Shown here: in pieces, positions 28,275 through 38,283 of the stretch
Layout: each line of letters opens with the position of its first letter
Numbering within the stretch: the first letter of the stretch is position 1
Assembly (NCBI RefSeq): GCF_024330105.1
Contig: NZ_JANDHW010000001.1
Location: forward strand, 124,001-188,000
DNA: 64,000 bases
Source: Coprobacter tertius
Lineage (GTDB): Bacteria; Bacteroidota; Bacteroidia; Bacteroidales; Coprobacteraceae
Direction: 5' to 3'
The notes under the pieces: generated by a model
What the model saw: only the letters and a program-made list of their open reading frames with translations
What the model was told of the DNA's origin: nothing
Database searches by the model: none
Made by a program: the position numbers and the translations under genes

Positions 28275-31053
28275 AATGAGCCTCGAGCCAATTATTTCCG
28301 ATACCGGAATCTGCAATAAGCGGGACATGTAATTTGGAGGCATGTTCCATTTCTTCTTTGACAATACATTCTACCTTGTCGGCTTCATCGGCTTTCACGT
28401 TGAAGTTAAGTTCATCGTGTACTTGTAAAATCATGCGTGATTGTAATCCCTCTTTTTCAAATCGGTCGAAAATGCGTACCATCGCTATTTTGATAATATC
28501 TGCTGCGCTGCCCTGAATTGGAGCGTTAATAGCATTTCGTTCGGCATAACCTCTTACAATAGCATTTTGAGAGTTAATATCGGGTAACATTCTCTTACGT
28601 CCGCTGATGGTCTCGACATATCCTCTTTCACGGGCCGATTCTATGCTTTTGTTCATATATTCCTTTACTTGAGGATAAGTCGCAAAATAACCGTCTATAA
28701 GCTCTTTTGCTTCGCTTCTGGGGATGTTAAGTCTTTCGGCCAAGCCAAATACCGATATGCCGTATATAATGCCGAAATTAGCCGTTTTTGCCTTTCTCCT
28801 CATATCTTTGGTAACAGCTTCGATCGGCACTTTATAAATTTTGGCCGCAGTAGCTGCATGGATATCGTTACCGGAGTTGAAGGCTTCGAGCATATTCGGG
28901 TCTTGACTCAGGTCGGCCATGATACGTAATTCTATTTGTGAATAATCGGCCGAGAAGAAGAGACAGTTTGGGTCGGGAATGAATGCTCTGCGTATTTCTC
29001 GTCCTTCGTCGTCGCGAATCGGGATATTCTGTAAATTGGGATTACTCGAGCTAAGCCTCCCTGTTGCTGTTACTGCTTGGTTAAATGAGGTGTGTATTTT
29101 TCCAGTACGGGGATGGATAAGTTCCGGTAAGGCATTGATGTAAGTACTGAGAAGCTTGCGCATTCCTCTTTGTTCGAGAATTTTACCGACGATAGGATGT
29201 CTGTTTCTCAACTTCTCGAGGATTTCTTCGGTTGTTGAATATTGTCCGGTCTTGGTTTTTCGAGCTTTCTCATCTATTTTTAATCGATCGAACAGAATTT
29301 CACCTACTTGTCTGGCCGAACTTACATTAAATTCTGTTCCGGCCATCTCATAAATTTCTTTTTCAATAGTTTCTATGCGTTTTGTCAATGATTCTGAAAA
29401 AACCGAAAGAGCATGTGTATCTACCTTCACACCTGTAATCTCCATTTCAGCTAAAACTCTGACTAAGGGCATTTCTATTTCGTAGAATAATTTTTCCATG
29501 CCTTCGGATTTAAGCTCTTTTTCGAGAATATTTTTTAATTTCAGTGTTACATCGGCATCTTCAGCGGCGTATTCGCATATTTGGGTGGCTTCTACATTTC
29601 TCATACACAATTGTCCTTTACCTCTGGGGCCGATAAGTTCTTCGATCGGTATTGTTTTATAATGAAGATATACTTCGGCGAGATAGTCCATATTATGCCG
29701 TTGTTCGGGTTGAAGCAAGTAATGAGCAATCATGGTATCGAAGAAATTGCCTTTTAACGTGACACCATAATTTCGTAACAGGATATAATCGTATTTAATA
29801 TTTTGTCCGATTTTGAGAGAATTTACATTTTCTAACGCATCTTTAAAAATTGAGACGATTCTTTTGGCTTCTGTCTGATCTTCTGGAACTGGTACATAAT
29901 AAGCTTCATTTTCTTTCAAAGCGAAAGACATACCGACTAATTCTACCCACATAGGATCGATTCCGGTTGTTTCGGTATCTATTGAAAAATATTGAGCATT
30001 TTTTAGCTTATTTGCTAAATCTATTCTTTTCTCTTCTGTATCAATAAGATAATAGGTGTGTTGAGTAGAGTTTAAGTCACTGAGAGTCGTATATTTTTTT
30101 TCATCCTGAGGGTCGGCCGTAAATTCGGCAAAGAGAGAACCTTGAATCGGTGTATTTGAAACTATTGTTTTGTTAATAGTTGTTCCGAGAACTCTATCAG
30201 ATAAATTTTTAAATTCCAGTTCTTCGAAAATTTCTCGTAATCGGGAACTGTTTATTGGCTCTCTCAATAATTCTTTTTCATTGAATGTAACCGGAACGTC
30301 GGTTTTTATAGTGGCGAGAAATTTAGAAAAACGTATTTTTTCTGCGTTATCTTCTATTTTCGTTTTTAGGGCTCCTTTTAATTTATCTGTATTTTCAAGT
30401 AATTGGTCGATACCTCCGAATTCTTGAATGAGTTTTACTGCCGTTTTTTCTCCAACGCCCGGACATCCCGGAATGTTATCAGAACTGTCTCCCATGAGCC
30501 CCAATATATCGATAACTTGTTCGGGATTGTCGAGCTTGTATTTTTCTTTTATTTCTTTTATACCTCGAATCTCAAAATCGTTACCTCCGTATTTGGGTTT
30601 GTATATAAAAATATGATCGCTTACTAATTGTCCGTAGTCTTTATCGGGCGTCATCATGTAAGTGTCGAATCCTTCTTTTTCTGCCAGTTTAGCCAATGTA
30701 CCTATTACATCGTCGGCTTCATATCCGGCAACTTCGATAATGGGAATATTATAGGCTCCGATGATTTCTTTTATAATAGGAACGGCTTTTCTTATATCTT
30801 CGGGTGTGGCTTCTCTTTGGGCCTTGTATTCGGCATAAGCTTCGTGTCGAAATGTAGGGCCCGACGGGTCGAATCCTACGGCGATATGAGAAGGATTTTC
30901 TTTCTTGAGGACATCTTCGAGCGTATTTACAAATCCGAAAATAGCTGAAGTGTTGAGGCCTTTCGAATTGATACGCGGATTTTTTATGAAGGCATAATAG
31001 GCACGGTAAATAAGTGCATATGCATCTAACAAGAATAATCTTTTGTCTGACAT
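28273..31053 (-). CDS. polA: DNA polymerase I
   Basis: The 926-residue enzyme has the three PolA domains. The N-terminal 5'-3' exonuclease (about 1-290) has LFLLDAYALIYRAYYAF and GLMGDSSDNIPG. The proofreading exonuclease (about 330-530) keeps its acidic residues in FSIDTETTG, so it looks active, unlike in some lineages. The polymerase (about 560-926) has SADYSQIELR, RRKAKTANFGIIYGIS and QVHDELNF. It serves Okazaki-fragment processing and excision repair. It is transcribed singly, ending at the terminator shared with the CotH gene. Confidence 0.98.
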   Translation of the reverse strand: MSDKRLFLLDAYALIYRAYYAFIKNPRINSKGLNTSAIFGFVNTLEDVLKKENPSHIAVGFDPSGPTFRHEAYAEYKAQREATPEDIRKAVPIIKEIIGAYNIPIIEVAGYEADDVIGTLAKLAEKEGFDTYMMTPDKDYGQLVSDHIFIYKPKYGGNDFEIRGIKEIKEKYKLDNPEQVIDILGLMGDSSDNIPGCPGVGEKTAVKLIQEFGGIDQLLENTDKLKGALKTKIEDNAEKIRFSKFLATIKTDVPVTFNEKELLREPINSSRLREIFEELEFKNLSDRVLGTTINKTIVSNTPIQGSLFAEFTADPQDEKKYTTLSDLNSTQHTYYLIDTEEKRIDLANKLKNAQYFSIDTETTGIDPMWVELVGMSFALKENEAYYVPVPEDQTEAKRIVSIFKDALENVNSLKIGQNIKYDYILLRNYGVTLKGNFFDTMIAHYLLQPEQRHNMDYLAEVYLHYKTIPIEELIGPRGKGQLCMRNVEATQICEYAAEDADVTLKLKNILEKELKSEGMEKLFYEIEMPLVRVLAEMEITGVKVDTHALSVFSESLTKRIETIEKEIYEMAGTEFNVSSARQVGEILFDRLKIDEKARKTKTGQYSTTEEILEKLRNRHPIVGKILEQRGMRKLLSTYINALPELIHPRTGKIHTSFNQAVTATGRLSSSNPNLQNIPIRDDEGREIRRAFIPDPNCLFFSADYSQIELRIMADLSQDPNMLEAFNSGNDIHAATAAKIYKVPIEAVTKDMRRKAKTANFGIIYGISVFGLAERLNIPRSEAKELIDGYFATYPQVKEYMNKSIESARERGYVETISGRKRMLPDINSQNAIVRGYAERNAINAPIQGSAADIIKIAMVRIFDRFEKEGLQSRMILQVHDELNFNVKADEADKVECIVKEEMEHASKLHVPLIADSGIGNNWLEAH

Positions 31054-31162
31054 TGAAATAACTCTGTTATTAAGGTTTTCTGTAAACCGATGGAAAAATA
31101 AAGATCACGTTATATTTTGGGTAAATTTACAATAAACTGTGCATATTCTTTTGTTTTATTGT

Positions 31163-31170
31163 TATTTTTG
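31163..31170 (+). promoter_or_regulatory. Predicted -7 box (TATTTTTG) for the polyprenyl synthase gene
   Basis: This matches TAnnTTTG 17 bases before the ATG at 31188, giving a very short leader. Confidence 0.45.
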
Positions 31171-31187
31171 CACATCATTAATGTAAT

Positions 31188-32162
31188 ATGGATAAACTCT
31201 CGATTATACAACAGCCTATTTCCGATGAATTGGTTCGCTTAAATGAAGTGATTGTAGATGCTTTAAAAGCCGACAGTGAATTGATGAATGTTGTTGTTGA
31301 CTACTATTTAGGTAAAAAAGGAAAACAGATACGTCCTATTTTGGTGATGCTTTCTGCGAAAATGTGCGGTGGTATTTCCAAAACAACGATAGATGCTGCT
31401 GCATCTATCGAGCTGCTGCATAATGCGAGTCTTATCCATGATGATGTCGTTGATGAATCGTTTGAGCGGCGTGGCCGCCGAACTGTAAACGGAATTTGGG
31501 ATAACCGTATTGCCGTGCTTGTTGGAGATTTTTTTGTTTCATGTGCACTGAAGCACTCTCTGGTGACCGGTAATTTGCAAATAGTAGATACATTAAGCAC
31601 TTTAGGTAAAGAGTTGGCAAAAGGGGAGATCGATCAGGTTTCGAATGTAGAGGAACATCGTTTCAGTGAAGAGGCTTATTTTGAAGTAATTCGCCAAAAA
31701 ACAGCATCTCTTTTTATTTCTTGTATGCGTATGGGTGCATTATCGGCGCATGCTTCGGAGGAAAGGTTAAAAGATCTTGAATTATTCGGTGAGAAGCTGG
31801 GGCTTTGTTTCCAGATCAAAGACGATATTTTTGATTATTTTGATAATAACGAGGTCGGTAAACCTACGGGTAACGATATTCGTGAAGGTAAAATTACTTT
31901 GCCGTTGATATATGCTTTGAATAAAGCAACAGGAATCGATAAAGAAAAAATGGATCGTTTGGCTAAAAAAGATAAGCACGACAGGACAGATATCGAAAAA
32001 TTGATTTCTTTTGCTAAAGAAATGGGAGGGATAGAATATGCCGAGGACGTAATGAAAAAGTTACGAAAAGAGGCATTATGCGCTTTATCTGCTTTTGATG
32101 AGTCTCCCGTGAAAGAATCTTTGAAAACGATACTCGATTATACTATAGAACGGGATAAATAA
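31188..32162 (+). CDS. Trans-polyprenyl diphosphate synthase
   Basis: The 324-residue protein has the two aspartate-rich motifs of chain-length-forming prenyltransferases: LIHDDVVDES and IKDDIFDYF, with a GKKGKQIRP loop near the N-terminus. It condenses isopentenyl diphosphate units to a long all-trans chain, most likely the side chain of menaquinone (octaprenyl- or longer type, IspB-like). The chain length cannot be read with certainty. A small GDFF motif follows the first Asp motif. It is monocistronic, ending in a perfect 20-bp stem-loop. Confidence 0.9.
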   Translation: MDKLSIIQQPISDELVRLNEVIVDALKADSELMNVVVDYYLGKKGKQIRPILVMLSAKMCGGISKTTIDAAASIELLHNASLIHDDVVDESFERRGRRTVNGIWDNRIAVLVGDFFVSCALKHSLVTGNLQIVDTLSTLGKELAKGEIDQVSNVEEHRFSEEAYFEVIRQKTASLFISCMRMGALSAHASEERLKDLELFGEKLGLCFQIKDDIFDYFDNNEVGKPTGNDIREGKITLPLIYALNKATGIDKEKMDRLAKKDKHDRTDIEKLISFAKEMGGIEYAEDVMKKLRKEALCALSAFDESPVKESLKTILDYTIERDK

Positions 32163-32174
32163 AGGATAAATGAT

Positions 32175-32220
32175 ACATACAACGGGGGCGTAATCTTATA
32201 ATTACGCCCCCGTTGTATGT
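32175..32220. terminator. Perfect 20-bp stem-loop between the polyprenyl synthase gene and deoC
   Basis: The arm ACATACAACGGGGGCGTAAT pairs perfectly with its copy at 32201-32220 across a 6-base loop. It separates convergent genes and is a likely terminator for both, though the T run is weak on the plus strand. Confidence 0.75.
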
Positions 32221-32230
32221 AGAGAATTAT

Positions 32231-33112
32231 TTAAAAGAATTTTATATCTTTTCCGGCAATCGAAGTTAACAGGTTGTTAGCTAATCGGCTGGCTCCGATA
32301 CGGAAGAGATCTCTGGTAAGCCATTCTTTACCTAATATTTCCGAAACGATACAATAATACTTAACGGCATCTTCGGATGTAACGATTCCACCAGCCGGCT
32401 TAAATCCTACTTTCCGACCTGTTTTTTCGTAATATTCTTTGATGGCCTGACACATTACATAAGCAGCCTCGAGAGTAGCTGCCGGTTCGAGTTTACCGGT
32501 CGATGTTTTTATGAAATCTGCACCGGAATACATAGATAAGATTGCGGCTTTTTTTATGTTTGATGCAGTTTTTAAAGCACCTGTTTCGAGAATGACCTTC
32601 ATATGGGCAGTGCGACAGGCTTCTTTTATTTCTTCGATTTCATCGCACATTTCTTCATATTCGCCACTTAAAAAATCACCGACGTTTATAACTATATCTA
32701 TTTCGTCCGCTCCATCGGCAACAGCCATAGAAGTTTCTGCTACTTTTATTTCAGAAAATGTTTGTGACGATGGAAATCCGGCTGAGACGCATGCTATATT
32801 TACACTCGAAACTTCCAGGTTCATACGTACGATTTCTGCGAAGTTAGGATATACGCATATGGCTGCAACATTTTTCATGTCGGGATGTTCATTTTCGAAA
32901 TCATTCACCCGTTTCGTAAAAGCTGCTACCGAAGTATTCGAATCGGTTGTTTTTAAAGTCGTCAGATCGATACAACCGAAAAGAAACTTATATACCTCTG
33001 TATTGCTGTTTTTTGCGAGGTTATCTCTTAGTATCTTTTCAACCGATTGTTTTACCGTTTCGTCATTAAGGTCGGTAATGTACCCCTTCAATGCTTCGTT
33101 GTATTTATCCAT
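32231..33112 (-). CDS. deoC: Deoxyribose-phosphate aldolase
   Basis: DeoC splits 2-deoxyribose-5-phosphate into glyceraldehyde-3-phosphate and acetaldehyde. I chose the ATG at 33112 (MDKYNEALKGY, 293 residues) because the longer frame only overlaps the upstream gene. Catalytic residues are present: the Schiff-base lysine in FIKTSTGK, the second lysine in VGFKPAGGI, and the Asp in GADEIDIVIN. At 293 residues it belongs to the longer DeoC type. It starts 1 bp after the MazG-like stop, the last gene of the ybeY-to-deoC run. Confidence 0.95.
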   Translation of the reverse strand: MDKYNEALKGYITDLNDETVKQSVEKILRDNLAKNSNTEVYKFLFGCIDLTTLKTTDSNTSVAAFTKRVNDFENEHPDMKNVAAICVYPNFAEIVRMNLEVSSVNIACVSAGFPSSQTFSEIKVAETSMAVADGADEIDIVINVGDFLSGEYEEMCDEIEEIKEACRTAHMKVILETGALKTASNIKKAAILSMYSGADFIKTSTGKLEPAATLEAAYVMCQAIKEYYEKTGRKVGFKPAGGIVTSEDAVKYYCIVSEILGKEWLTRDLFRIGASRLANNLLTSIAGKDIKFF

Positions 33113-33113
33113 T

Positions 33114-33440
33114 TTAATGCAGTTTAGGGTTATTAATATGTCTGTTTTTATCTCGTTTGGTTTTTTTCTCGAGGTTCTTAAGCAGGGCATCGGTCATGTC
33201 TATGCCAGTTTGGTTGGCAAGACAGAGTAAAACCCACAATACGTCGGCCAGTTCATCTCCGAGTTCTTTATCCGATTCCCCTTGTTTAAATGATTGGTCT
33301 CCGTATTTCCTCGATATGATGCGTGCTACTTCTCCCACTTCTTCGGTAAGAATAGCCATATTGGTAAGCTCACTGAAGTATCTTACACCGTTTTCTTTTA
33401 TCCATTTATCGACAGTTTCCTGCGCTTCTTTTATTGTCAT
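33114..33440 (-). CDS. MazG-like nucleotide pyrophosphohydrolase
   Basis: The 108-residue protein has the MazG/dUTPase-like helical metal site: EEVGEVARI followed later by ELGDELADVLWVLLCLAN, giving the ExxE and ExxD pattern that binds magnesium. Such small enzymes hydrolyse (d)NTPs to monophosphates and pyrophosphate as house-cleaning. It sits 1 bp after dtd and 1 bp before deoC, so the three are translated together. Confidence 0.9.
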   Translation of the reverse strand: MTIKEAQETVDKWIKENGVRYFSELTNMAILTEEVGEVARIISRKYGDQSFKQGESDKELGDELADVLWVLLCLANQTGIDMTDALLKNLEKKTKRDKNRHINNPKLH

Positions 33441-33441
33441 A

Positions 33442-33894
33442 TTATTCTTTATTCTTAGAATCGATCCATATAGTTACCGGACCGTCATTAATGAGTTCTA
33501 CTTTCATATCTGCGCCAAACTCACCTGTAGCCGTTTCTTTACCGGTTTCTCTGCTTATCATTCGGCAAAATGTTTCATACAGCGGGATAGCATGATCGGG
33601 TTTCGAGGCTTTAATGTATGAGGGACGATTCCCTTTTTTTGTTGAAGCGTGTAATGTGAACTGACTGACAACCAGGATTTCTCCTCCGTTTTCGAGAACC
33701 GATCGGTTCATAACGCCTTTTTCGTCATCGAAAATGCGCAAATTCACAGTCTTCTTACTGAGCCATTCTGCATCTTCTTCAGAATCGTTATCTTCAATGC
33801 CAATTAGTACGAGCAGCCCTTTCCCGATGGATGATTTTATGTTTCCTTCGATCCTTACCGATGCTTTCTGTACACGTTGTATAAGTATCCTCAT
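33442..33894 (-). CDS. dtd: D-aminoacyl-tRNA deacylase
   Basis: Dtd removes D-amino acids wrongly attached to tRNA. I chose the ATG at 33894, which gives the usual 150 residues starting MRILIQRVQKASVRIEG; the 12 extra upstream residues are not conserved. The two active-site motifs are present: SQFTLHASTKKGNRPSY and the cross-subunit Gly-Pro near the end (NDGPVTIW). It lies after uvrC in the run. Confidence 0.96.
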   Translation of the reverse strand: MRILIQRVQKASVRIEGNIKSSIGKGLLVLIGIEDNDSEEDAEWLSKKTVNLRIFDDEKGVMNRSVLENGGEILVVSQFTLHASTKKGNRPSYIKASKPDHAIPLYETFCRMISRETGKETATGEFGADMKVELINDGPVTIWIDSKNKE

Positions 33895-33955
33895 GATATA
33901 GTTCTTTATTTCCGGATAACGAAGATACATTTTATTTTTCAGAAAAATTTATTTA

Positions 33956-35770
33956 TCACTCTTTTTCATGCAAAGCTTTGAAAAGAATACCGGCTTTAGA
34001 TTTTCCGATAACTCCTTCGAGTTCGAATAAAGGAACTTCTCGGATGCGTTTTACGCTTTTGTAGCGATTTAGTAAAATATCTTTCGTTTTATTCCCTATC
34101 CCTGCTATTGTATCGAGTGCAGAAGCGACTTGCGATTTACTGCGTTTATCCCGATGAAAACGTATGGCAAAACGATGTACTTCGTTTTGTATCTGCTCCA
34201 AAAGATGAAATAAGGGAGTTTGTTGTTTTAATCCGATAATCAGAGGAGGGAAGCCGAATAATAACTCCGATGTTCTGTGTTTGTTATCTTTGGCAAGTCC
34301 TGCGATAGGAATATTCAGGTGTAATTCGTCTTCAATTACTTTCCGGATGACTTCCATTTGTCCTTTTCCACCGTCTGCAATAATTAAATCGGGTAGGGGT
34401 GATCCTTCGTCTAATGCTCTTTGATATCGTCGCCGTACGACTTCTTGCATAGAGGCGTAATCATCGGGGCCTTGTACTGTTCGAATAATATATTTTCTGT
34501 AGTCTTTTTTCGATGGTTTGGCCATTTTAAATACTACGCAGGCAGCTACTGCATCAGAGCCTTGTATGTTCGAATTATCGAAACATTCGATATGTACAGG
34601 CATTTTTTCAAGCTTGAGTTCGTGCTGAATTTCTTTTAATAACCGGATACTTTTTTGTTCAGGATTTAGTTTCTCGGCCTGTTTAAGGCGATCTATTTTA
34701 TGTTGTTTTACATTCTGTACCGATACATCGAGTAATTTCTTTTTATCACCCCGCTGTGGAACTACTAAAACGGTATTTTCAAATTCAAGCTCGGGAAGAA
34801 ACGGGACGATTATTTCATGGGAATTACTTTTAAAACGTGTACGTAATTCTACAATACCGAGTGCAAGTATTTCTTCCCGGGCCTCATCGAGCCGTTTTTT
34901 ATATTCGAGTGTAAAACTTTGAGTGATAGACCCGTTTTTTACATGAAGATAATTAATGAAGGCTGCGTTTTCATCTTCATCATAGGAAAATACATCGATA
35001 TTGTGAAGAGATGTACTTACAATAATCGATTTTGCCTTATATTTCTCGATCAAAAGATATTTTTCTTTAATCGTTTGTGCCTCTTCAAACTTCAGTTCGG
35101 AAGCGAGGTTTTCCATTTTTTCCCGTAAATGTTCGCTAAGCTGATGTATATTTCCGTTTAATATTTGCTTTATTTGAGTAATGTATTCGAAATAATCTTC
35201 TTGGTTTTCGTAACCGCAACAAGGTCCTTTGCAGTTTTTTATATGGTATTGCAAACATACTTTGAACTTTTTCTTTTTTATATTTTCGGGAGTCAGAGCT
35301 AAGCTGCAAGTGCGTATGGGGTATAATTCCCGGATTAGATCGAGCATTGTGCGAGCAACATGCAGGTTAGAATAAGGACCGTAATATTTAGATCCGTCTT
35401 TAACGAGTTTCCTTGTTAGAAATACACGGGGAAAATGTTCGTTTTTAACCGTAATCCAAGGATATGTTTTATCATCTTTGAGTAAAACATTATAACGCGG
35501 TTTGTACTCTTTAATAAGGCTGTTTTCAAGATGTAGAGCATCTTCCTCGGTTTTAACCACAATGTATTTAATATCTTGTATGTTTTTAACAAGAACATTC
35601 GTTTTAACCGATTCGTGTATTTTATTGAAATAAGATGAAACTCTGCGTTTGAGGTTTTTGGCTTTACCGATATAAATAATTTTCCCCGTTTTATCGAAAT
35701 ACTGGTATACTCCCGGAGTTTCTGGTAAAAGGGTAAGAATATTTTTAATATGTTCGCTTTTTTCGATCAA
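33956..35770 (-). CDS. uvrC: Excinuclease ABC subunit C
   Basis: UvrC makes both cuts around bulky DNA lesions. The 604-residue protein has the GIY-YIG nuclease (TPGVYQYF...IIYIGKAKNLKRRV), a cysteine cluster C-CKGPCCGY at about 170-185, the UVR helix around residue 215, the RNase H-like second nuclease with HIECFDNSNIQGSDAVA and LIIADGGKGQ, and the C-terminal helix-hairpin-helix region. It starts 4 bp after apt. Confidence 0.98.
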   Translation of the reverse strand: MIEKSEHIKNILTLLPETPGVYQYFDKTGKIIYIGKAKNLKRRVSSYFNKIHESVKTNVLVKNIQDIKYIVVKTEEDALHLENSLIKEYKPRYNVLLKDDKTYPWITVKNEHFPRVFLTRKLVKDGSKYYGPYSNLHVARTMLDLIRELYPIRTCSLALTPENIKKKKFKVCLQYHIKNCKGPCCGYENQEDYFEYITQIKQILNGNIHQLSEHLREKMENLASELKFEEAQTIKEKYLLIEKYKAKSIIVSTSLHNIDVFSYDEDENAAFINYLHVKNGSITQSFTLEYKKRLDEAREEILALGIVELRTRFKSNSHEIIVPFLPELEFENTVLVVPQRGDKKKLLDVSVQNVKQHKIDRLKQAEKLNPEQKSIRLLKEIQHELKLEKMPVHIECFDNSNIQGSDAVAACVVFKMAKPSKKDYRKYIIRTVQGPDDYASMQEVVRRRYQRALDEGSPLPDLIIADGGKGQMEVIRKVIEDELHLNIPIAGLAKDNKHRTSELLFGFPPLIIGLKQQTPLFHLLEQIQNEVHRFAIRFHRDKRSKSQVASALDTIAGIGNKTKDILLNRYKSVKRIREVPLFELEGVIGKSKAGILFKALHEKE

Positions 35771-35774
35771 TGCA

Positions 35775-36299
35775 TTAGTATTTGATTAAGGCGTCGATCT
35801 CTACATCGGCAGGGAATACATTCCTTCCATTTAAAAATTCGAGTTCGACAATAAAATTTACATATATTTTTTGGGGATTAAAGCGTTTTACCAAATTATA
35901 TGCAGCAATCATGGTGCCACCGGTTGCTAACAGATCATCATGAAGGACGACGATGTCGTTTTCGTCTAAGGCATCTTTGTGTATTTCGATCGTGTCTGTC
36001 CCATATTCTTTTTCGTAAGATTCACTCCATGTCTCGGCTGGTAATTTACCCGGTTTTCTCATGGTAACAAATCCGGCACCTAAATTGTTTGCCATAATGG
36101 GACCCATAATAAAACCTCTCGATTCAATCCCGACTACTTTCGTTATACCTTTATTTTTATAAAGATCGGTGAGGCTTTCGCTTAGCTCATGTAAGCAGTC
36201 TTTGTCTTTAAAAGCGGTGGTGAGGTCTCTAAAAATGATTCCTTTTTGAGGGAAATCATATATGTCGCGAATCTTTTTTTTAATCGTTTCTACTAACAT
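35775..36299 (-). CDS. apt: Adenine phosphoribosyltransferase
   Basis: Apt salvages adenine to AMP using PRPP. The 174-residue protein has the PRPP loop VVLHDDLLATGGTMIAA and the early IRDIYDFPQKGIIFRD segment and ESRGFIMG. It sits between mnmG and uvrC; the 76-bp gap on the mnmG side holds the 18-bp palindrome. The mnmG-apt-uvrC order suggests joint transcription. Confidence 0.97.
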   Translation of the reverse strand: MLVETIKKKIRDIYDFPQKGIIFRDLTTAFKDKDCLHELSESLTDLYKNKGITKVVGIESRGFIMGPIMANNLGAGFVTMRKPGKLPAETWSESYEKEYGTDTIEIHKDALDENDIVVLHDDLLATGGTMIAAYNLVKRFNPQKIYVNFIVELEFLNGRNVFPADVEIDALIKY

Positions 36300-36358
36300 A
36301 ATTTATTATCTATTTGTATATTTGATCGTTATCCTTTAGTATTAAAGTAATACTTTTA

Positions 36359-36376
36359 GTGTTCCACGTGGAACAC
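36359..36376. promoter_or_regulatory. 18-bp perfect palindrome, parS-like candidate site
   Basis: GTGTTCCACGTGGAACAC is a perfect palindrome immediately after the mnmG stop codon. Its core matches the general bacterial parS pattern (TGTTnCACGTGnAACA) with G in place of A on one side, the symmetric form also seen in Pseudomonas-type sites. The centre ACGT allows no hairpin loop, so a DNA-binding site is more likely than a terminator. I found no second copy in the window. Confidence 0.6.
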
Positions 36377-38250
36377 TACCTTCCTAATAGTACCAATAAT
36401 ATATTTATATCACTGGGTGAAATCCCGGGAATTCTCGATGCTTGTGCAATTGTTTCGGGATCGATGCGTTGTAATTTCTGTCTGGCTTCGGTCGATAATT
36501 GCTTTATGGAAGGATAATCGAACTTCCCTTTTATTCGGATATTTTCGAGTCGATCAATCTTGTTTGCAATTATTTTTTCTCGCTCTATGTATCCTTCATA
36601 TTTCATCATAATTTCGGCAGCCTCTGTAATTTCTTCTTTCCGATTTTTGATTTTATCGATTTCTGCTTGTAATGCGGGTATTAACGTGGCTACCGAGTTG
36701 ATCGTTAATTGTGGCCGTAAAATTAAATCGATAAGTTTTACCCCTTGTTTCAATGGGGTGGTTCCGAGTTTTTCAAGTTCTTCGTTTACAAATTGCGCTT
36801 TAACCGAATAATTCCGGGAAAATTCGATAATTCGGTCACGATCTTTTTTCTTCTGATCGAGCAATTGTTTTCGTAATGGGGTTGCTAAGCCTAATTGGTA
36901 AGACTTTTCTGTTAACCTCATATCGGCATCATCTTGACGTAGAAGAATTCGATATTCTGCTCTTGATGTAAACATTCGATAAGGCTCGTCTACTCCTTTA
37001 GTAACGAGATCATCGATAAGAACGCCGATATAGGCTTCGTTTCTTCCTAAAATGAATTCTTCATTCCCATGACATTTCAGATGTGCGTTTATTCCGGCGA
37101 TAAGGCCTTGTCCGGCCGCTTCTTCATAACCGGTGGTTCCATTTATCTGGCCTGCGAAAAATAACCCTTCGATACGTTTTGTTTCTAAAGTATGTTTTAA
37201 TTGTGTGGGATCGAAAAAATCGTATTCGATTGCATATCCCGGTCGATAGATTTGTATATTTTCGAACGCCGGTATCTTTTGCAGTGCTTGTAATTGTATA
37301 TCGATGGGGAGGGAAGAGGAGAATCCGTTTAAATAATACTCCTGAGTCGTTTCACCTTCGGGCTCTAAGAATAACTGATGTTCCGATTTTTCTGAAAAAG
37401 TTACGATCTTTGTTTCGATGCTTGGGCAATACCGGGGACCGATACTTTTTATTTGCCCGTTATATAGTGGAGAATCGGGGAGACCTTGTCTGAGAATCTC
37501 GTGTACTTCTTCATTGGTATAAGTTATCCAACAGGATCTTTGTTTCAGTTTTTGTGTTTCGAGGTCGAGGTATGAGAATTTATGAAAATCGTTTTCGCCT
37601 ACCTGTTCCGTCATTCGATCGAAACATACACTGCGACCGTCGATACGTACAGGAGTTCCGGTTTTCATTCTTCCCACAGAAAATCCATAAGATGCCAACT
37701 GATCGGATATTCCGTAAGATGCAGGTTCCGAGATACGTCCTCCGGGTAATTTAGTGCGTCCGATATGTATCAGTCCGTTCATGAATGTTCCCGAAGTAAG
37801 TATGACTGAACGGGCTGTAAAAGTAACGTTCAGTCCGGTAATTACCCCATGAATGCGTCCGTCCTTAATGATTAGTTCTTTGACGGAATCCTGCCACATG
37901 GATAAGTGATCGGTATTTTCGATAATTCCACGCCATGTTTGTATGAATTTTTCGCGATCGCTTTGTGCTCGAGGGCTCCACATTGCCGGTCCTTTCGATC
38001 GATTTAGCATTCTGAACTGTATGGCTGTTTTATCGGTTACAATTCCCATAAATCCGCCCAATGCATCTATTTCTCGTACGATTTGTCCTTTTGCAATGCC
38101 TCCTACTGCCGGGTTGCAACTCATTTGAGCGATCTTATTCATATCCATAGTGATCAAGAGTGTTTCCGAACCCAGATTGGCGGCGGCACAAGCGGCTTCG
38201 CATCCGGCATGCCCGGCTCCTACGACTATGACATCGTAATCAAATTTCAT
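36376..38250 (-). CDS. mnmG: tRNA uridine-5-carboxymethylaminomethyl synthesis enzyme
   Basis: MnmG (GidA), with MnmE, modifies U34 of tRNAs at the wobble position. The 624-residue protein has the FAD-binding [12 protein letters not shown] start, [24 protein letters not shown], the second nucleotide loop, and the C-terminal helical MnmE- and tRNA-binding domain with [16 protein letters not shown]-like sequence (here QDDADMRL). MnmE is not in the window. In many genomes mnmG is near oriC and the par genes, which gives weight to the palindrome at its end. Confidence 0.97.
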   Translation of the reverse strand: MKFDYDVIVVGAGHAGCEAACAAANLGSETLLITMDMNKIAQMSCNPAVGGIAKGQIVREIDALGGFMGIVTDKTAIQFRMLNRSKGPAMWSPRAQSDREKFIQTWRGIIENTDHLSMWQDSVKELIIKDGRIHGVITGLNVTFTARSVILTSGTFMNGLIHIGRTKLPGGRISEPASYGISDQLASYGFSVGRMKTGTPVRIDGRSVCFDRMTEQVGENDFHKFSYLDLETQKLKQRSCWITYTNEEVHEILRQGLPDSPLYNGQIKSIGPRYCPSIETKIVTFSEKSEHQLFLEPEGETTQEYYLNGFSSSLPIDIQLQALQKIPAFENIQIYRPGYAIEYDFFDPTQLKHTLETKRIEGLFFAGQINGTTGYEEAAGQGLIAGINAHLKCHGNEEFILGRNEAYIGVLIDDLVTKGVDEPYRMFTSRAEYRILLRQDDADMRLTEKSYQLGLATPLRKQLLDQKKKDRDRIIEFSRNYSVKAQFVNEELEKLGTTPLKQGVKLIDLILRPQLTINSVATLIPALQAEIDKIKNRKEEITEAAEIMMKYEGYIEREKIIANKIDRLENIRIKGKFDYPSIKQLSTEARQKLQRIDPETIAQASRIPGISPSDINILLVLLGR

Positions 38251-38283
38251 ATAGTATGCTGATTGAGATAAATTATTTATAGG

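Noticed and set aside
32175-32220. 20-bp perfect inverted repeat as a possible mobile-element end
   Set aside because: It is a single hairpin with a short loop between convergent genes, best read as a terminator; no transposase is near.
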